From Paenibacillus alvei (GTDB taxonomy: Bacteria > Bacillota > Bacilli > Paenibacillales > NBRC-103111): 64,000 bases of DNA. Position numbers and translations under genes: made by a program. The notes below the pieces were generated by a model. It was not told where the DNA came from. It did not search any database and saw only the letters and a list, made by a program, of their open reading frames with translations. Shown piece after piece: positions 52,158 through 62,372 of this stretch. Position 1 is the first letter of the stretch. Each line of letters opens with the position of its first letter. The DNA lies in contig CAMCVV010000005.1 of NCBI GenBank assembly GCA_945881905.1, positions 1 through 64,000 of the forward strand, written 5' to 3'.

Positions 52158-54875
52158 TTATTTCTTTTCTGCAATAATTGCACGAAGAACCGTTTGAAGG
52201 ATTCCACCATTACGGTAGTAGTCCACATCGACCATACTGTCGAGTCTTACGATCGTATGGAATGAAACAACTGTGCCATCTTCGCGAGTAGCTTTAACTT
52301 GTACCGATTGTCCAGGTTGTATGTCGTTATGAAGACCTACGATATCGAAAGACTCTCTTCCCGTGAAGCGGAGAGTTTTTGCGTTTTCTCCATCTGTAAA
52401 TTGCAAGGGTAGGACACCCATTCCGACTAAGTTACTACGATGTATACGTTCGAAACTCTCAGCGATAACTGCGTGGATCCCTAACAAGAATGTACCTTTT
52501 GCTGCCCAATCTCGTGAGCTACCTGTTCCATATTCCTTACCTGCAATGACGATGAGGGGTTGATTCTCCGCTTGATATTTCATTGATGCATCAAAGATCG
52601 ACATGACTTCATCTGTGGGCAGATACGTCGTCACACCACCTTCTGTAGCAGGAGCAACTTGGTTTCGAATTCGAATATTGGCAAAAGTCCCGCGTACCAT
52701 GACATCGTGACTTCCTCGACGTGACCCATATGAATTGAAATCTTCTTTATTCACACCATGTGCGATCAAGTACTTTCCAGCAGGACTATCTGCTTTAATA
52801 TTACCTGCAGGAGAAATATGATCTGTGGTAACAGAATCCCCCAACAGTGCAATCATTTTAGCATTAAGAATATCCTGGATATCTTGCAGGGGTTCCTCGA
52901 GATGATTAAAGAATGGAGGTTCTTGAATGTACGTAGAAGCAGGTTCCCATTCATAGAGCTCACCTTTGGGGATATCGATTTGATTCCAGCGCTCATTTGC
53001 ACGGAATACGTTGTTATACTTGCTGCGGAACATATCTGGACTCATGGCAATGTGGAGGGCATCAGCGATTTCTTGGTTGGTTGGCCAAATATCTTTAAGA
53101 TACACGGGTTGATTGTTAGTTGAATAGCCTATGGGATCATGCTGCATGTCGATATTCACTGTTCCTGCCAAAGCATAGGCTACGACAAGTGGTGGTGAAG
53201 CGAGATAATTCGCTTTCACTTGTGCATGAACACGACCTTCGAAATTACGATTACCGGATAATACAGCTGCCACGGTCAGATCATGATCGATAATGGCTTG
53301 ACTAACTTCTTCAATTAATGGTCCGGAGTTACCTATACATGTCGCACAACCGTATCCTGCAACATGAAATCCTAACGCCTCAAGGGATTCCATTAATCCA
53401 GCTTTATTTAAATACTCTGTGACGACCAATGAACCTGGCGTAAGCGAACTTTTCACATAAGCAGGTTTCTTTAATCCAAGTGCTACGGCTTTTTGTGCAA
53501 CTAAACCAGCACCAATCATCACACTGGGGTTGGACGTATTCGTACAAGAAGTAATCGCTGCGATCACAACAGCACCTGGAGCTAACTTTTCTATGACACC
53601 AGGGTTCACTTCAACATCTATCATTTCATTCATTTTCTCATCACTTAACCCATAACCACCTGTATCAATGGATGCAGTTAAGATTTTGTGAAATGCGGAT
53701 TTCATATGGGTTAGTTCGATGCGATCTTGAGGTCTTTTCGGTCCTGCAAGACTAGGTACAATTGTAGATAAGTCAAGTTCTAGTGTTTCTGTAAATAGTG
53801 GGTCAGCAGTCTCGTTTGTACGGAACATCCCTTGTTCACGATAATAGGCTTCTACTAATGTGATTTGTGCTTCTTCACGTCCAGTAGCTCGCAAATAATG
53901 TAGAGTCTCTTGATCAACTGGAAAAAACCCGATCGTAGCTCCGTATTCAGGTGCCATATTAGCAACTGTCGCGCGATCAGCTAAGCTGATGTTACTGAGT
54001 CCAGGCCCATAAAACTCCACAAACTTTCCAACGACACCTTTTTTGCGTAAGATTTCAGTAACTGTCAAAGCGAGATCTGTTGCAGTAGCACCTTCTGATA
54101 GTCTGCCCGTGAATTTAAAACCAATAACATCTGGTGCAACAAAATAAAGGGGTTGTCCAAGCATCCCTGCTTCAGCTTCGATACCGCCAACTCCCCATCC
54201 AACAATACCTAGCCCATTAATCATGGTCGTATGAGAATCAGTTCCCACCAAAGAATCAGGAAATACGTGCATAACACCATCGATTTCTCTAGTAGCAGCT
54301 ACGGATGCGAGATATTCTAGATTGACTTGGTGAACGATACCCGTAGCAGGAGGAACAGCTCGGAAATTGTTGAAAGCAGTTTGTGCCCAACGCAAGAAGC
54401 GGTAGCGTTCTTCATTACGTTCGAATTCGATATTCATATTATATTCAAGAGCATCTGATGTACCAAAAGCATCTACCATCACAGAATGGTCAATCACGAG
54501 ATCTACAGGGACAATAGGGTTAATTCGCTTAGGGTCTCCACCTGCACGTGCCATCGTTTGTCGCATAGCGGCGAGGTCGACAACTACAGGAACTCCTGTG
54601 AAATCTTGTAGCACAATACGAGCAGGAATAAAGGGAATCTCTTTGTTGGGGTCTCTAACTTCTGCCCATTTTGCAATTTGCATTACATGTTCATGCGTAA
54701 TGGCTCTACCATCGTATTGACGCAGTGCGGCTTCCAATAACACTTTGATTGAGAAAGGTAGTGCGGTAATTTCACCATGACCATTGTTCTCGAAATCCGT
54801 AAGACTGTAATACGTATACTCGCTATCTCTGACTTTAAGTTGTTTGCGTACAGAGAACATATCTTTCTTTGACAT
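52158..54875 (-). CDS. acnA: Aconitate hydratase
   Basis: 905 residues, monofunctional AcnA/IRP1-type (Bacillus CitB). [4Fe-4S] cysteines lie in [11 protein letters not shown] (about residue 440) and [13 protein letters not shown] (about 507-510); the C-terminal swivel domain has [18 protein letters not shown]. It isomerises citrate to isocitrate; homologues without the cluster bind mRNA. GAAGGAGAG precedes the ATG. The promoter region carries the iclR-like palindrome. Confidence 0.96.
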   Translation of the reverse strand: MSKKDMFSVRKQLKVRDSEYTYYSLTDFENNGHGEITALPFSIKVLLEAALRQYDGRAITHEHVMQIAKWAEVRDPNKEIPFIPARIVLQDFTGVPVVVDLAAMRQTMARAGGDPKRINPIVPVDLVIDHSVMVDAFGTSDALEYNMNIEFERNEERYRFLRWAQTAFNNFRAVPPATGIVHQVNLEYLASVAATREIDGVMHVFPDSLVGTDSHTTMINGLGIVGWGVGGIEAEAGMLGQPLYFVAPDVIGFKFTGRLSEGATATDLALTVTEILRKKGVVGKFVEFYGPGLSNISLADRATVANMAPEYGATIGFFPVDQETLHYLRATGREEAQITLVEAYYREQGMFRTNETADPLFTETLELDLSTIVPSLAGPKRPQDRIELTHMKSAFHKILTASIDTGGYGLSDEKMNEMIDVEVNPGVIEKLAPGAVVIAAITSCTNTSNPSVMIGAGLVAQKAVALGLKKPAYVKSSLTPGSLVVTEYLNKAGLMESLEALGFHVAGYGCATCIGNSGPLIEEVSQAIIDHDLTVAAVLSGNRNFEGRVHAQVKANYLASPPLVVAYALAGTVNIDMQHDPIGYSTNNQPVYLKDIWPTNQEIADALHIAMSPDMFRSKYNNVFRANERWNQIDIPKGELYEWEPASTYIQEPPFFNHLEEPLQDIQDILNAKMIALLGDSVTTDHISPAGNIKADSPAGKYLIAHGVNKEDFNSYGSRRGSHDVMVRGTFANIRIRNQVAPATEGGVTTYLPTDEVMSIFDASMKYQAENQPLIVIAGKEYGTGSSRDWAAKGTFLLGIHAVIAESFERIHRSNLVGMGVLPLQFTDGENAKTLRFTGRESFDIVGLHNDIQPGQSVQVKATREDGTVVSFHTIVRLDSMVDVDYYRNGGILQTVLRAIIAEKK

Positions 54876-54893
54876 GGGTTACTCTCCTTCAAT

Positions 54894-54965
54894 AGTTTCA
54901 CCTGGCGAAACTTGATTTCATTATGAATTTATGATAAGTATACCTGTTTGCTTTGAACACGTAAA
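54894..54965 (-). promoter_or_regulatory. acnA promoter with the same palindrome as iclR
   Basis: On the minus strand TTTACG (54965-54960) and TATACT (54942-54937) are 17 bases apart. The palindrome AGTTTCACCTGGCGAAACT (54894-54912) follows, ending 19 bases before the start codon. Sixteen of 22 positions match the iclR copy, all in the arms and flanks, and both promoters share CTTTACGTG and CAGGTATACT. Confidence 0.65.
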
Positions 54966-55054
54966 GTGGTATTTCTCTCATGGATTCGAAGTTATGGGCA
55001 TATCATGAATGCTTAGCGAGAGATTTTTTAATTCATGAAAAGGAGGTCAAGGGT

Positions 55055-55549
55055 ATGATTTATCAACGAAATCGAGCTGTACAATATGCGGATACATTCT
55101 GGGACAAAGCGAATCCGAACTATATAGAATTTCCAGTAGATTGTACGAATTTTGTCTCACAATGCCTCTATGCAGGCGGGCTTCCCATGCACTATACTGA
55201 GACAAGAGAACGGGGTTGGTGGTACAAAGGTAAACATCAAAACAGGGAAATGTGGAGTTACAGTTGGGCGGTTGCTCACAGTTTACAGCTATATCTTCTT
55301 TCAAGTTATCGCGGCACAGCAGTATCCCAGGTTCAACAGCTTGAACCAGGCGATATCATCAGCTATGATTGGGATGGAGATGGGCGCTTCCAACATTCCG
55401 CGTTTGTCACGACACGTAACGCTCAAGGAATACCACTTGTTAATGCGCATACGTACAACACGATTCACAAATTATGGGATTATAGGGATTCCGGAGCATG
55501 GACACCTCAAACCACATATCTTTTTATCAAAATAGCTAATCAAGTTTGA
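55055..55549 (+). CDS. Putative amidase-domain (Amidase_6) protein
   Basis: 164 residues. YADTFWDKANPNYIEFPVDC contains the predicted catalytic Cys in DCTNFVSQC; the His follows in FQHSAFVTTR and a third residue in VNAHTYN. It resembles the Amidase_6 papain-like family, often linked to cell-wall or spore functions in Bacilli. AAAAGGAGG precedes the ATG at 55055; the longer frame from 54980 has no ribosome site. No signal peptide. Confidence 0.82.
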   Translation: MIYQRNRAVQYADTFWDKANPNYIEFPVDCTNFVSQCLYAGGLPMHYTETRERGWWYKGKHQNREMWSYSWAVAHSLQLYLLSSYRGTAVSQVQQLEPGDIISYDWDGDGRFQHSAFVTTRNAQGIPLVNAHTYNTIHKLWDYRDSGAWTPQTTYLFIKIANQV

Positions 55550-55579
55550 AACATATATGTGATGATATGGAGGTTCATA

Positions 55580-56680
55580 ATGAACAAGAAAATCAGTGTA
55601 GGACTTGTGTATGGGGGGCGCTCAGGAGAACATCATATTTCTTTATTAACAGCACTTGCTGTTGTTCAAGCTATGGATTATGATCGATACGATATTACAC
55701 CTATTTATATTACGAGAGAAGGGGCGTGGAGAAGCAGTGACAGACTTCTTGCACCTGTGGCATCAGTGGAAGCACTAACTTTTACCGAAGAGCACATCAT
55801 TCAACCTGTTGCGCTATCGTCATCATGGATGGGTAGCGCTTATCCTGTATTAACGGAATCGAATCTCGATGTGGTGTTTCCTTTATTGCATGGTACTTTT
55901 GGAGAAGATGGGACGATTCAAGGGTTACTTGAAATGGCTAATCTGCCCTATGTGGGTTCAGGCGTTCTTGCATCTGCTCTTGGCATGGACAAAATTATGA
56001 TGAAAAAAATATTTGCACAAGCAGGACTACCTCAATGTCTATTTCGTTATTTCTCACGCAGTGAGTGGGAACAGCAACAAGAAAATTATATCATGGATAT
56101 CGAGATATCCATGGGGTATCCATGCTTCGTCAAACCCGCTAATCTAGGTTCAAGTGTGGGTATTTCTAAAGTTCGTCATCGCGAAGAACTTGTTGAAGCG
56201 ATTCAATATGCTTTTCAATATGACCGCAAAGTAATCGTAGAAGAAAATATCATAGCACGTGAAATTGAAGTGAGTGTCCTTGGCAATGATTCACCAGAAG
56301 CATCTGTTCCCGGTGAAATTGTTTCATCCAATGAATTCTATGACTACAAAGCCAAATATCTAGATGGTACATCCAAAATGGTTATTCCTGCACACATCAG
56401 TGATGAGCTCAAAGAGCAGTTACGTCACATGGCAATTCGCGCTTTCCAAGCTATTGATGCTAGCGGCTTATCCAGGGTGGATTTCTTTCTACAACATGCA
56501 GACCAACACATATTGATTAACGAAATCAATACCATGCCGGGATTTACTCCGTTCAGCATGTATCCATTATTATGGAAAGAGTCAGGTAAACCGTATCGCG
56601 AATTACTTGATGATTTGATTCGTTTAGCGATTGAGCGGTTTGAAGAAAAACAAAAAATTCAATACACTTTCGAAATTTGA
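55580..56680 (+). CDS. ddl: D-alanine-D-alanine ligase
   Basis: 366 residues. ATP-grasp enzyme: VGLVYGGRSGEHHISLLTA, PLLHGTFGEDGTIQG, KPANLGSSVGISKV, FYDYKAKYLDG and INEINTMPGFTPFSMYP. It makes the D-Ala-D-Ala dipeptide of peptidoglycan; the Tyr in YDYKAKY fits a D-Ala rather than D-lactate enzyme. TGGAGG before ATG 55580 sets the start seven codons inside the frame. Confidence 0.95.
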   Translation: MNKKISVGLVYGGRSGEHHISLLTALAVVQAMDYDRYDITPIYITREGAWRSSDRLLAPVASVEALTFTEEHIIQPVALSSSWMGSAYPVLTESNLDVVFPLLHGTFGEDGTIQGLLEMANLPYVGSGVLASALGMDKIMMKKIFAQAGLPQCLFRYFSRSEWEQQQENYIMDIEISMGYPCFVKPANLGSSVGISKVRHREELVEAIQYAFQYDRKVIVEENIIAREIEVSVLGNDSPEASVPGEIVSSNEFYDYKAKYLDGTSKMVIPAHISDELKEQLRHMAIRAFQAIDASGLSRVDFFLQHADQHILINEINTMPGFTPFSMYPLLWKESGKPYRELLDDLIRLAIERFEEKQKIQYTFEI

Positions 56681-56741
56681 TGGAAGGTGAAACGCACTAC
56701 TTTTTTATACGTATAGTTGTGGATAGAGACATTATAGAGAG

Positions 56742-57611
56742 ATGGTTGATAAGATCATGGATAGAGCCAGTGATTCGCACATTGTAGGGAGCAAGAATTT
56801 TACAGCTGTGGCGATTAATACAGCATCCAAAGCAGGAGCATGGATCAGAAGCAAGCTCGGTGACACCCTACACATTCACCAGAAATATTCGATGCATGAT
56901 TTGGTGACTGAAATTGATAAGGGTTCAGAGATGATGATTCGCAATTTGATTCTTACCCATTTCCCTACACACGCTTTTCTTGGCGAAGAAGGTGTTCAGC
57001 CAGGACCTGCTGCTTCTACTCAAGCCATCGAAGAAACGCGTGATGCTGAATACTTGTGGATTGTTGATCCTATTGATGGAACAACGAACTATATTCATGG
57101 ATTTCCATTCTTTTGTGTTTCGATTGCGCTTGCCTTTCGAGGAGAGATCATTGTTGGGGTAATTTACGATCCTGCAAAAGATGAATTATTTGTTGCCGAA
57201 AAAGGAAAAGGTGCATATCTTAGTGGCAAGCAAATCAAAGTTTCTACAGATGAGCAGCTATCGAACAGTTTGGTTGCAACGGGATTGCCTGCTGATCACG
57301 AGTATTCGCTGCCTTTGAATCTCAAAGGGTTTCAAGCTGTAGCACCCAAAGTTCGTAATATTCGAATAGCTGGTTCAGCAGCATTACATATGGCTTACGT
57401 AGCTGCGGGAAGGTTAAGTGGTTTTTGGGAATTAGGGCTCAATGTATGGGATGTAGCAGCAGGCGTATTACTCATTCAAGAATCGGGCGGGGAAGTAACA
57501 GACACTTCTGGTAATGCATACCACCTCGGGGTAAGACATATCCTAGCCACCAATGGAAAGATTCATCAACAGCTTCGAGAACAATTGCAACTCGCAGAAG
57601 CAACGGGTTAA
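56742..57611 (+). CDS. Inositol-monophosphatase-family phosphatase
   Basis: 289 residues. Metal-site motifs: GEEG, WIVDPIDGTTNYIHGFPFF and WDVAAGVLLIQESGG. Family members act on inositol-1-phosphate, 3'-phosphoadenosine-5'-phosphate or related compounds; the specificity is not decided by sequence. The start is uncertain (ATG 56742 or 56757), as neither has a strong ribosome site. A terminator follows. Confidence 0.88.
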   Translation: MVDKIMDRASDSHIVGSKNFTAVAINTASKAGAWIRSKLGDTLHIHQKYSMHDLVTEIDKGSEMMIRNLILTHFPTHAFLGEEGVQPGPAASTQAIEETRDAEYLWIVDPIDGTTNYIHGFPFFCVSIALAFRGEIIVGVIYDPAKDELFVAEKGKGAYLSGKQIKVSTDEQLSNSLVATGLPADHEYSLPLNLKGFQAVAPKVRNIRIAGSAALHMAYVAAGRLSGFWELGLNVWDVAAGVLLIQESGGEVTDTSGNAYHLGVRHILATNGKIHQQLREQLQLAEATG

Positions 57612-57643
57612 TGTACTGATTATGGATATGAATGAAATCAAGC

Positions 57644-57670
57644 ATGCTCATATCGAATGAGCATTTTTTT
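57644..57670 (+). terminator. Terminator after the phosphatase gene
   Basis: ATGCTCAT and ATGAGCAT pair around ATCGA and run into seven T. Confidence 0.8.
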
Positions 57671-57721
57671 GTGAAACTATAGTATCCTATGAAGAAAACT
57701 GATACAATACCATTAGTTTTA

Positions 57722-57754
57722 TTGTCAACCTAATACCTATGAATCAGTTGACAT
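57722..57754 (+). promoter_or_regulatory. BirA-type biotin operator before bioD
   Basis: TTGTCAAC and GTTGACAT are inverted half-sites 17 bases apart, close to the Firmicute BirA pattern (TTGTNAAC, spacer, GTTNACAA). A TACAAT at 57703-57708 may be the -10, placing the operator over the start of transcription. Biotinyl-AMP-bound BirA would repress the bio operon when biotin is plentiful. Confidence 0.75.
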
Positions 57755-57778
57755 TACATAGAATCGAGAGGGTTTCTA

Positions 57779-58555
57779 TTGGCGAATAAAGGAATATTTA
57801 TTACAGCTACAGATACCAATGTCGGTAAAACGTATGTAGCAGCAGGTATTGCTTCTGCTATGCAACTTATGATACACCGCAATCAATCTTCTACACCAGT
57901 AAAGCTATGGAAGCCTGTTCAATCCGGGGCAATCCTTGGCGACTCATATGCAGATAGCTATAGACTCGTGCAAGGAAGTGGACTACCGCAATCGGAAGCA
58001 GACACGGTTTCCTATACGTTCAATCAACCACTAGCACCGATGATGGCTGCTCGTCGAGAAGGCAGAACCATCGAAGTTACTCAATTACGCAAGCGATTTG
58101 CTCAATTTCAAGAAACTGAGTGTTATCTTATTATTGAAGGTGCTGGTGGACTTATGGTCCCTCTCACGGAGCAACACCTCCTTATAGATGTAGCTGTCGC
58201 ATTTGCCTATCCATTAGTCATCATTGCAAGACCGGAACTCGGAACAGTCAATCATACATTATTGACGATCCAAACTGCGAGAGCACATGGTCTAGAAGTA
58301 AGTGGTGTTATTTTGAACGGCTGTTACGCCGAGCGTGCTCGTGAAGTTAGAGAGAACGTAGAGATGATTGAAACATTTGGTCATACACAAGTTATTGCGC
58401 AACTCCCATGGTCGGCTCCAGAACCCGTTATATCCAAAGCGAATGCGGAAGGCGAATATGTTGCTTGGCAAGCATGGAGACAACAATGGACGACAACCAT
58501 TTTAGAGCACATATCGACATCTTGGTTACATAATGAAATCGACAAATCATCATAA
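57779..58555 (+). CDS. bioD: Dethiobiotin synthetase
   Basis: 258 residues. P-loop ATDTNVGKT (residues 10-18), KPVQSG and EGAGGLMVPL. It closes the ureido ring of 7,8-diaminononanoate with CO2 and ATP. TTG start, six bases after GAGAGGG. First gene of the bioDBFHC operon under the BirA-type operator. Confidence 0.94.
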   Translation: MANKGIFITATDTNVGKTYVAAGIASAMQLMIHRNQSSTPVKLWKPVQSGAILGDSYADSYRLVQGSGLPQSEADTVSYTFNQPLAPMMAARREGRTIEVTQLRKRFAQFQETECYLIIEGAGGLMVPLTEQHLLIDVAVAFAYPLVIIARPELGTVNHTLLTIQTARAHGLEVSGVILNGCYAERAREVRENVEMIETFGHTQVIAQLPWSAPEPVISKANAEGEYVAWQAWRQQWTTTILEHISTSWLHNEIDKSS

Positions 58556-58570
58556 CAGGAGGAGTTCCAC

Positions 58571-59563
58571 TTGATTACTTTGCACCAAAGCTGGCAGCTT
58601 ATCGCAGAAAAATCTCTTCGCGGAGAATTGATTACTCTCGAAGAAGGCTTACGCATTATAGAATCAAATGATGAAGAATTACTAGATATCCTCCAAGCAG
58701 CATTCATAGTGAGAAAACATTTTTACGGGAAAAAAGTTAAATTAAATCTAATTCTTAATGCGAAAAGCGGTCTTTGTCCAGAAGATTGTGGGTATTGTTC
58801 TCAATCCATCATCTCTAAAGCGCCAATCGATAAGTACCCGTTGCTAGAGAAGAACATCATTGTCGATGGCGCTCGTAAAGCAATGGAGCTTCAAGTAGGT
58901 ACGTATTGTATCGTAGCGAGTGGTAGAGGTCCTACTTCAAAAGAACTCGATCAAGTAATTGAAGCTGTCCAAGAAATTAAGTCTACGATGCCGATGAAAA
59001 TCTGCACATGTTTAGGAATTCTGACGCAAGAGCAAGCTGACCGTCTGAAAGCAGCAGGTGTAGATCGCTATAATCACAACTTGAATACAAGTGAAAAGAA
59101 TTTTGCTAATATTACATCAACACATACCTATGAAGACCGTGTGCATACAGTCGAAAAAGTGAAAAGATCCGGAATATCACCTTGTTCGGGTGTGATCATT
59201 GGTATGGGAGAAACGAATGAGGATATTGTCCATATGGCGTATGCTTTACGCGAACTTGATGCGGACTCGATTCCTATCAATTTTTTGAATTCTATTCCAG
59301 GAACACCGTTAGAAAACAAAAAAGAGTTAAATCCACGAAAATGTTTGAAAGTTCTAGCCTTGATGCGGTTCATTAATCCTTCAAAAGAAATTCGTGTTGC
59401 AGGTGGTCGTGAAGTTAATCTACGCTCATTGCAGCCTCTTGCACTATATGCAGCAAATTCCGTTTTTGTTGGAGATTATTTAACAACTGCTGGTCAAGAA
59501 GCTCTAGAAGATCATAAAATGATTGAAGACATGGGTTTCGAAATCGAAGTATGTGCGCTTTGA
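58571..59563 (+). CDS. bioB: Biotin synthase
   Basis: 330 residues, radical SAM enzyme with cluster cysteines C69, C73 and C76 (CPEDCGYC), then RYNHNLNTSEKNF and the C-terminal CLKVLALMRFINPSKEIRVA. It inserts sulfur into dethiobiotin. TTG start after AGGAGGAG. Its end overlaps bioF by 13 bases. Confidence 0.96.
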   Translation: MITLHQSWQLIAEKSLRGELITLEEGLRIIESNDEELLDILQAAFIVRKHFYGKKVKLNLILNAKSGLCPEDCGYCSQSIISKAPIDKYPLLEKNIIVDGARKAMELQVGTYCIVASGRGPTSKELDQVIEAVQEIKSTMPMKICTCLGILTQEQADRLKAAGVDRYNHNLNTSEKNFANITSTHTYEDRVHTVEKVKRSGISPCSGVIIGMGETNEDIVHMAYALRELDADSIPINFLNSIPGTPLENKKELNPRKCLKVLALMRFINPSKEIRVAGGREVNLRSLQPLALYAANSVFVGDYLTTAGQEALEDHKMIEDMGFEIEVCAL

Positions 59564-60756
59564 CTTGGCAATGGATGATCGATGAATTGCAACAACTTGA
59601 GCAGAAATCGCAATATCGTCAACTCGTCGACACGAGAGACGGGAAAGCAGGGTGGTTACTGCGCGATGGTCGAAGCATGCTCAATTTAGCTTCAAATCAT
59701 TATCTAGGATTATACCAACGATTCACACCAGACATATATGAACCATTGATCGATGAACTGCAGGTGGATACAGATTTTCTTCGGATGGGATCGACAGCAT
59801 CTCGTTTGATTGTTGGCAATGATCCTGTATTTCAACATTTTGAACGGGAATTTGCATTGTATAAAGGGACGGAAAGTTGTTTGCTATTTAGCAATGGCTA
59901 TATGGCGAATGTAGGTGTCATCAGTTCATTGATGCGTCGTGGGGATTATGTATTTAGTGATCGATTGAATCACGCTAGCATCACAGACGGGATTATATTA
60001 AGTAGAGCAGAACACCAACGGTATCACCATAGAGATATCGAACAATTAGAGCATTTATTAAGAAAAGCTCCTCGAGAAAGCAAGAAGCTGATCGTAACAG
60101 ACGCACTGTTCAGTATGGATGGAACGCTTGCACCATTAGAAGATTTAGTAGCATTAAAAAACAAATATCAAGCCATGTTATTTGTAGACGAAGCCCATAG
60201 TGGTGGCGTGTATGGAACTGAGGGAGAAGGATTAGTTCATGCGCTTGGGCTGACGAAGGAAGTCGATATTCACATGGGCACATTCAGCAAAGCTTACGGT
60301 TGCTATGGTGCTTATGTCGCTTCTTCTCAACTGGTTGTGCAATATCTTATAAATAAAGCAAGAAGCTTTATCTACACGACAGCATTGCCACCTATCGTTG
60401 TACTGATGATTTACTATAACTGGTTACAAGTGCGTAAAGCGAAGCAACAGCGAGCACATTTAATCGAGCAAGCAACGTTATTCCGCTCAGCTTTGCAAAC
60501 CAAAGGATTGTTCATCGGAGACAGTGAATCGTATGTCATACCACTGATGATCGGTAGTAATGAATTAACGATACAATTCGCGGAGCGACTGCAACAAGTA
60601 GGCATTGCTGCAGTACCGATTCGTCCTCCCACTGTTCGAGAAGGCACAGCCCGAATACGATTTACACTTACTGCAGCACACCAAGAGAGCGATTTGTTCT
60701 GGGCGCTTGAACATATCGTTCACATCGCTCGAGACCTTGGTTTGGTGAAAGGATAG
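59551..60756 (+). CDS. bioF: 8-Amino-7-oxononanoate synthase
   Basis: 401 residues, PLP enzyme of the alpha-oxoamine synthase family: LNLASNHYLGL, MGSTASRLIVGN, DRLNHASITDG, VDEAHSGGVYG and the PLP-lysine GTFSKAYG. It condenses pimeloyl thioester with alanine. The ATG lies inside the bioB end with no good ribosome site, implying translational coupling. Confidence 0.95.
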   Translation: MCALTWQWMIDELQQLEQKSQYRQLVDTRDGKAGWLLRDGRSMLNLASNHYLGLYQRFTPDIYEPLIDELQVDTDFLRMGSTASRLIVGNDPVFQHFEREFALYKGTESCLLFSNGYMANVGVISSLMRRGDYVFSDRLNHASITDGIILSRAEHQRYHHRDIEQLEHLLRKAPRESKKLIVTDALFSMDGTLAPLEDLVALKNKYQAMLFVDEAHSGGVYGTEGEGLVHALGLTKEVDIHMGTFSKAYGCYGAYVASSQLVVQYLINKARSFIYTTALPPIVVLMIYYNWLQVRKAKQQRAHLIEQATLFRSALQTKGLFIGDSESYVIPLMIGSNELTIQFAERLQQVGIAAVPIRPPTVREGTARIRFTLTAAHQESDLFWALEHIVHIARDLGLVKG

Positions 60757-60789
60757 CTCAGTGGACAAAAAGCGAAAGGGTACTTACTG

Positions 60790-61509
60790 ATGCACAAACA
60801 TATCCAACAGATATGCTGGATTCATGGTTGGGGGATGACAGAAAAAGTATGGGATGGCGTCGTTACGTGGATGCCAGACGTTCACCATCATTATGTCAAC
60901 TTCGAGAATTGCGTATCCACAGAACAATTACATCAAGTTATACATCGCGTGTTGACCAAGCACACAGGACCATGGATGGTTGTCGGTTGGTCAATGGGAG
61001 GCATGCTCGCTATAGAACAGCTGTTCACGCAGTGCCATGATATTTCTAGCGTAGTGCTCGTTTCTACAACACTTCAATTTGTACAACAAGACAGGTCACG
61101 AGGCTGGCCACTTCGAACAGTGGAAAGAATGCGCAAGCAGGTGTTGCTCGATCCAGCTCATGTTGTAAAACAGTTTTTTCAAGCAATGCACACGCAACAA
61201 GAATTCATATCCTTACCACTCAGTAATGAGAAGCAGGTGTTTACGCATAACACGATGTCACTAGACGTAGGTCTTCGCTATCTCATAGAAACGGATTTGA
61301 CCGATCAATGGTCAAATTGGAAACAAGATTCATTGGCCTATAAACCTTGTATTCATTGGATTCATGGCAGTGAAGACATCATCTGTCCACTTGGTGCAGT
61401 ACCAAGTGACTTAGCGCAGGATGAACTCACCATCATACAAGGTGCAGGACATGCGTTGATGCTTACACAACCACATCGCTTCGCGCAATTATTGAAGGGA
61501 TGGACATAG
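60790..61509 (+). CDS. bioH: Pimeloyl-ACP methyl ester esterase
   Basis: 239 residues, alpha/beta hydrolase: oxyanion HGWGM, nucleophile S68 in GWSMGG, Asp in GSEDIICP and His in GAGHALM. Together with bioC directly after it (one-base gap), the assignment to BioH is strong. It removes the methyl cap when the pimeloyl chain is complete. Confidence 0.9.
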   Translation: MHKHIQQICWIHGWGMTEKVWDGVVTWMPDVHHHYVNFENCVSTEQLHQVIHRVLTKHTGPWMVVGWSMGGMLAIEQLFTQCHDISSVVLVSTTLQFVQQDRSRGWPLRTVERMRKQVLLDPAHVVKQFFQAMHTQQEFISLPLSNEKQVFTHNTMSLDVGLRYLIETDLTDQWSNWKQDSLAYKPCIHWIHGSEDIICPLGAVPSDLAQDELTIIQGAGHALMLTQPHRFAQLLKGWT

Positions 61510-61510
61510 G

Positions 61511-62359
61511 ATGATAGATAAATCTGTTGTGCAAAAACATTTTGATCGACATGCGAAAGAATATGATCAATATGCGCGCGTCCAAGATTATATGGCAGAT
61601 CAATTAATGGTATTTCTCCAACAGGATATCGCGCAATCTCGATTAGCTGAGGAATCGATACATATTTTTGAAATTGGTTGTGGTACGGGTTTCTTAACAC
61701 ATCGATTATTAAAGCAATACCCACATGCACAGCTAACGGTCATGGATATTTCTGATGTGATGTTGGATACGCTGAAAACAAAGTTACACGCATATGCCCA
61801 TCGATTGCATTGTGTGCATGCAGATGCTGAGAAATATGAGTTTGATTCTGCAGTCAAATTTGATATGATTTTGTCGAATGCAACATTCCAATGGTTTAAT
61901 GATCCGCAATCTACTGTTTCGCAATACGTGAAACATCTCAACTTCCAAGGGATCCTTGCATTTGCTACTTTTGCACCACTTACATTTCAAGAGCTATACA
62001 CGTGTCTTTCTATGGCTCATGAACATCTGCAGTTGTCTCCTTATCGATATGGTTTAACCTATCCTTCGAAAGAAGATTGGACACATTTGTTTCAAAACCA
62101 GATCTCAGGGGATTTCACTTGGAAACAAGAAGTATGGATCGAACATTTTGCAGAGCTTAGACAATTTCTGTATGCGATTCAGCGAATAGGTGCTACACAG
62201 GCAAATATTGAAGAAGCGGGAAGTGTCCAAACACGTAGGTTAACGAAACAAATACTCACGCATGCCGAACTTCTCTACGAGGCACGATACCGAGATAAGG
62301 AAGGAATCCAAGTGACCTATGATATCGGATTCGGTATTTACCAGAAACAGGATATATGA
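61511..62359 (+). CDS. bioC: Malonyl-ACP O-methyltransferase
   Basis: 282 residues. Begins VQKHFDRHAKEYDQYARVQ, typical of BioC; the SAM motif is FEIGCGTGFLTHRL with MDISDVML after it. It methylates malonyl-ACP so that fatty-acid enzymes can build a pimeloyl chain from it. Last recognised bio gene of the operon. Confidence 0.94.
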   Translation: MIDKSVVQKHFDRHAKEYDQYARVQDYMADQLMVFLQQDIAQSRLAEESIHIFEIGCGTGFLTHRLLKQYPHAQLTVMDISDVMLDTLKTKLHAYAHRLHCVHADAEKYEFDSAVKFDMILSNATFQWFNDPQSTVSQYVKHLNFQGILAFATFAPLTFQELYTCLSMAHEHLQLSPYRYGLTYPSKEDWTHLFQNQISGDFTWKQEVWIEHFAELRQFLYAIQRIGATQANIEEAGSVQTRRLTKQILTHAELLYEARYRDKEGIQVTYDIGFGIYQKQDI

Positions 62360-62372
62360 AAGGTGAGTGCTC

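Noticed and set aside
57671-57680. GTGAAACTAT resembling a half-site of the iclR/acnA palindrome, upstream of bioD
   Set aside because: Only one half-site is present and no inverted partner lies at the right distance; probably chance.
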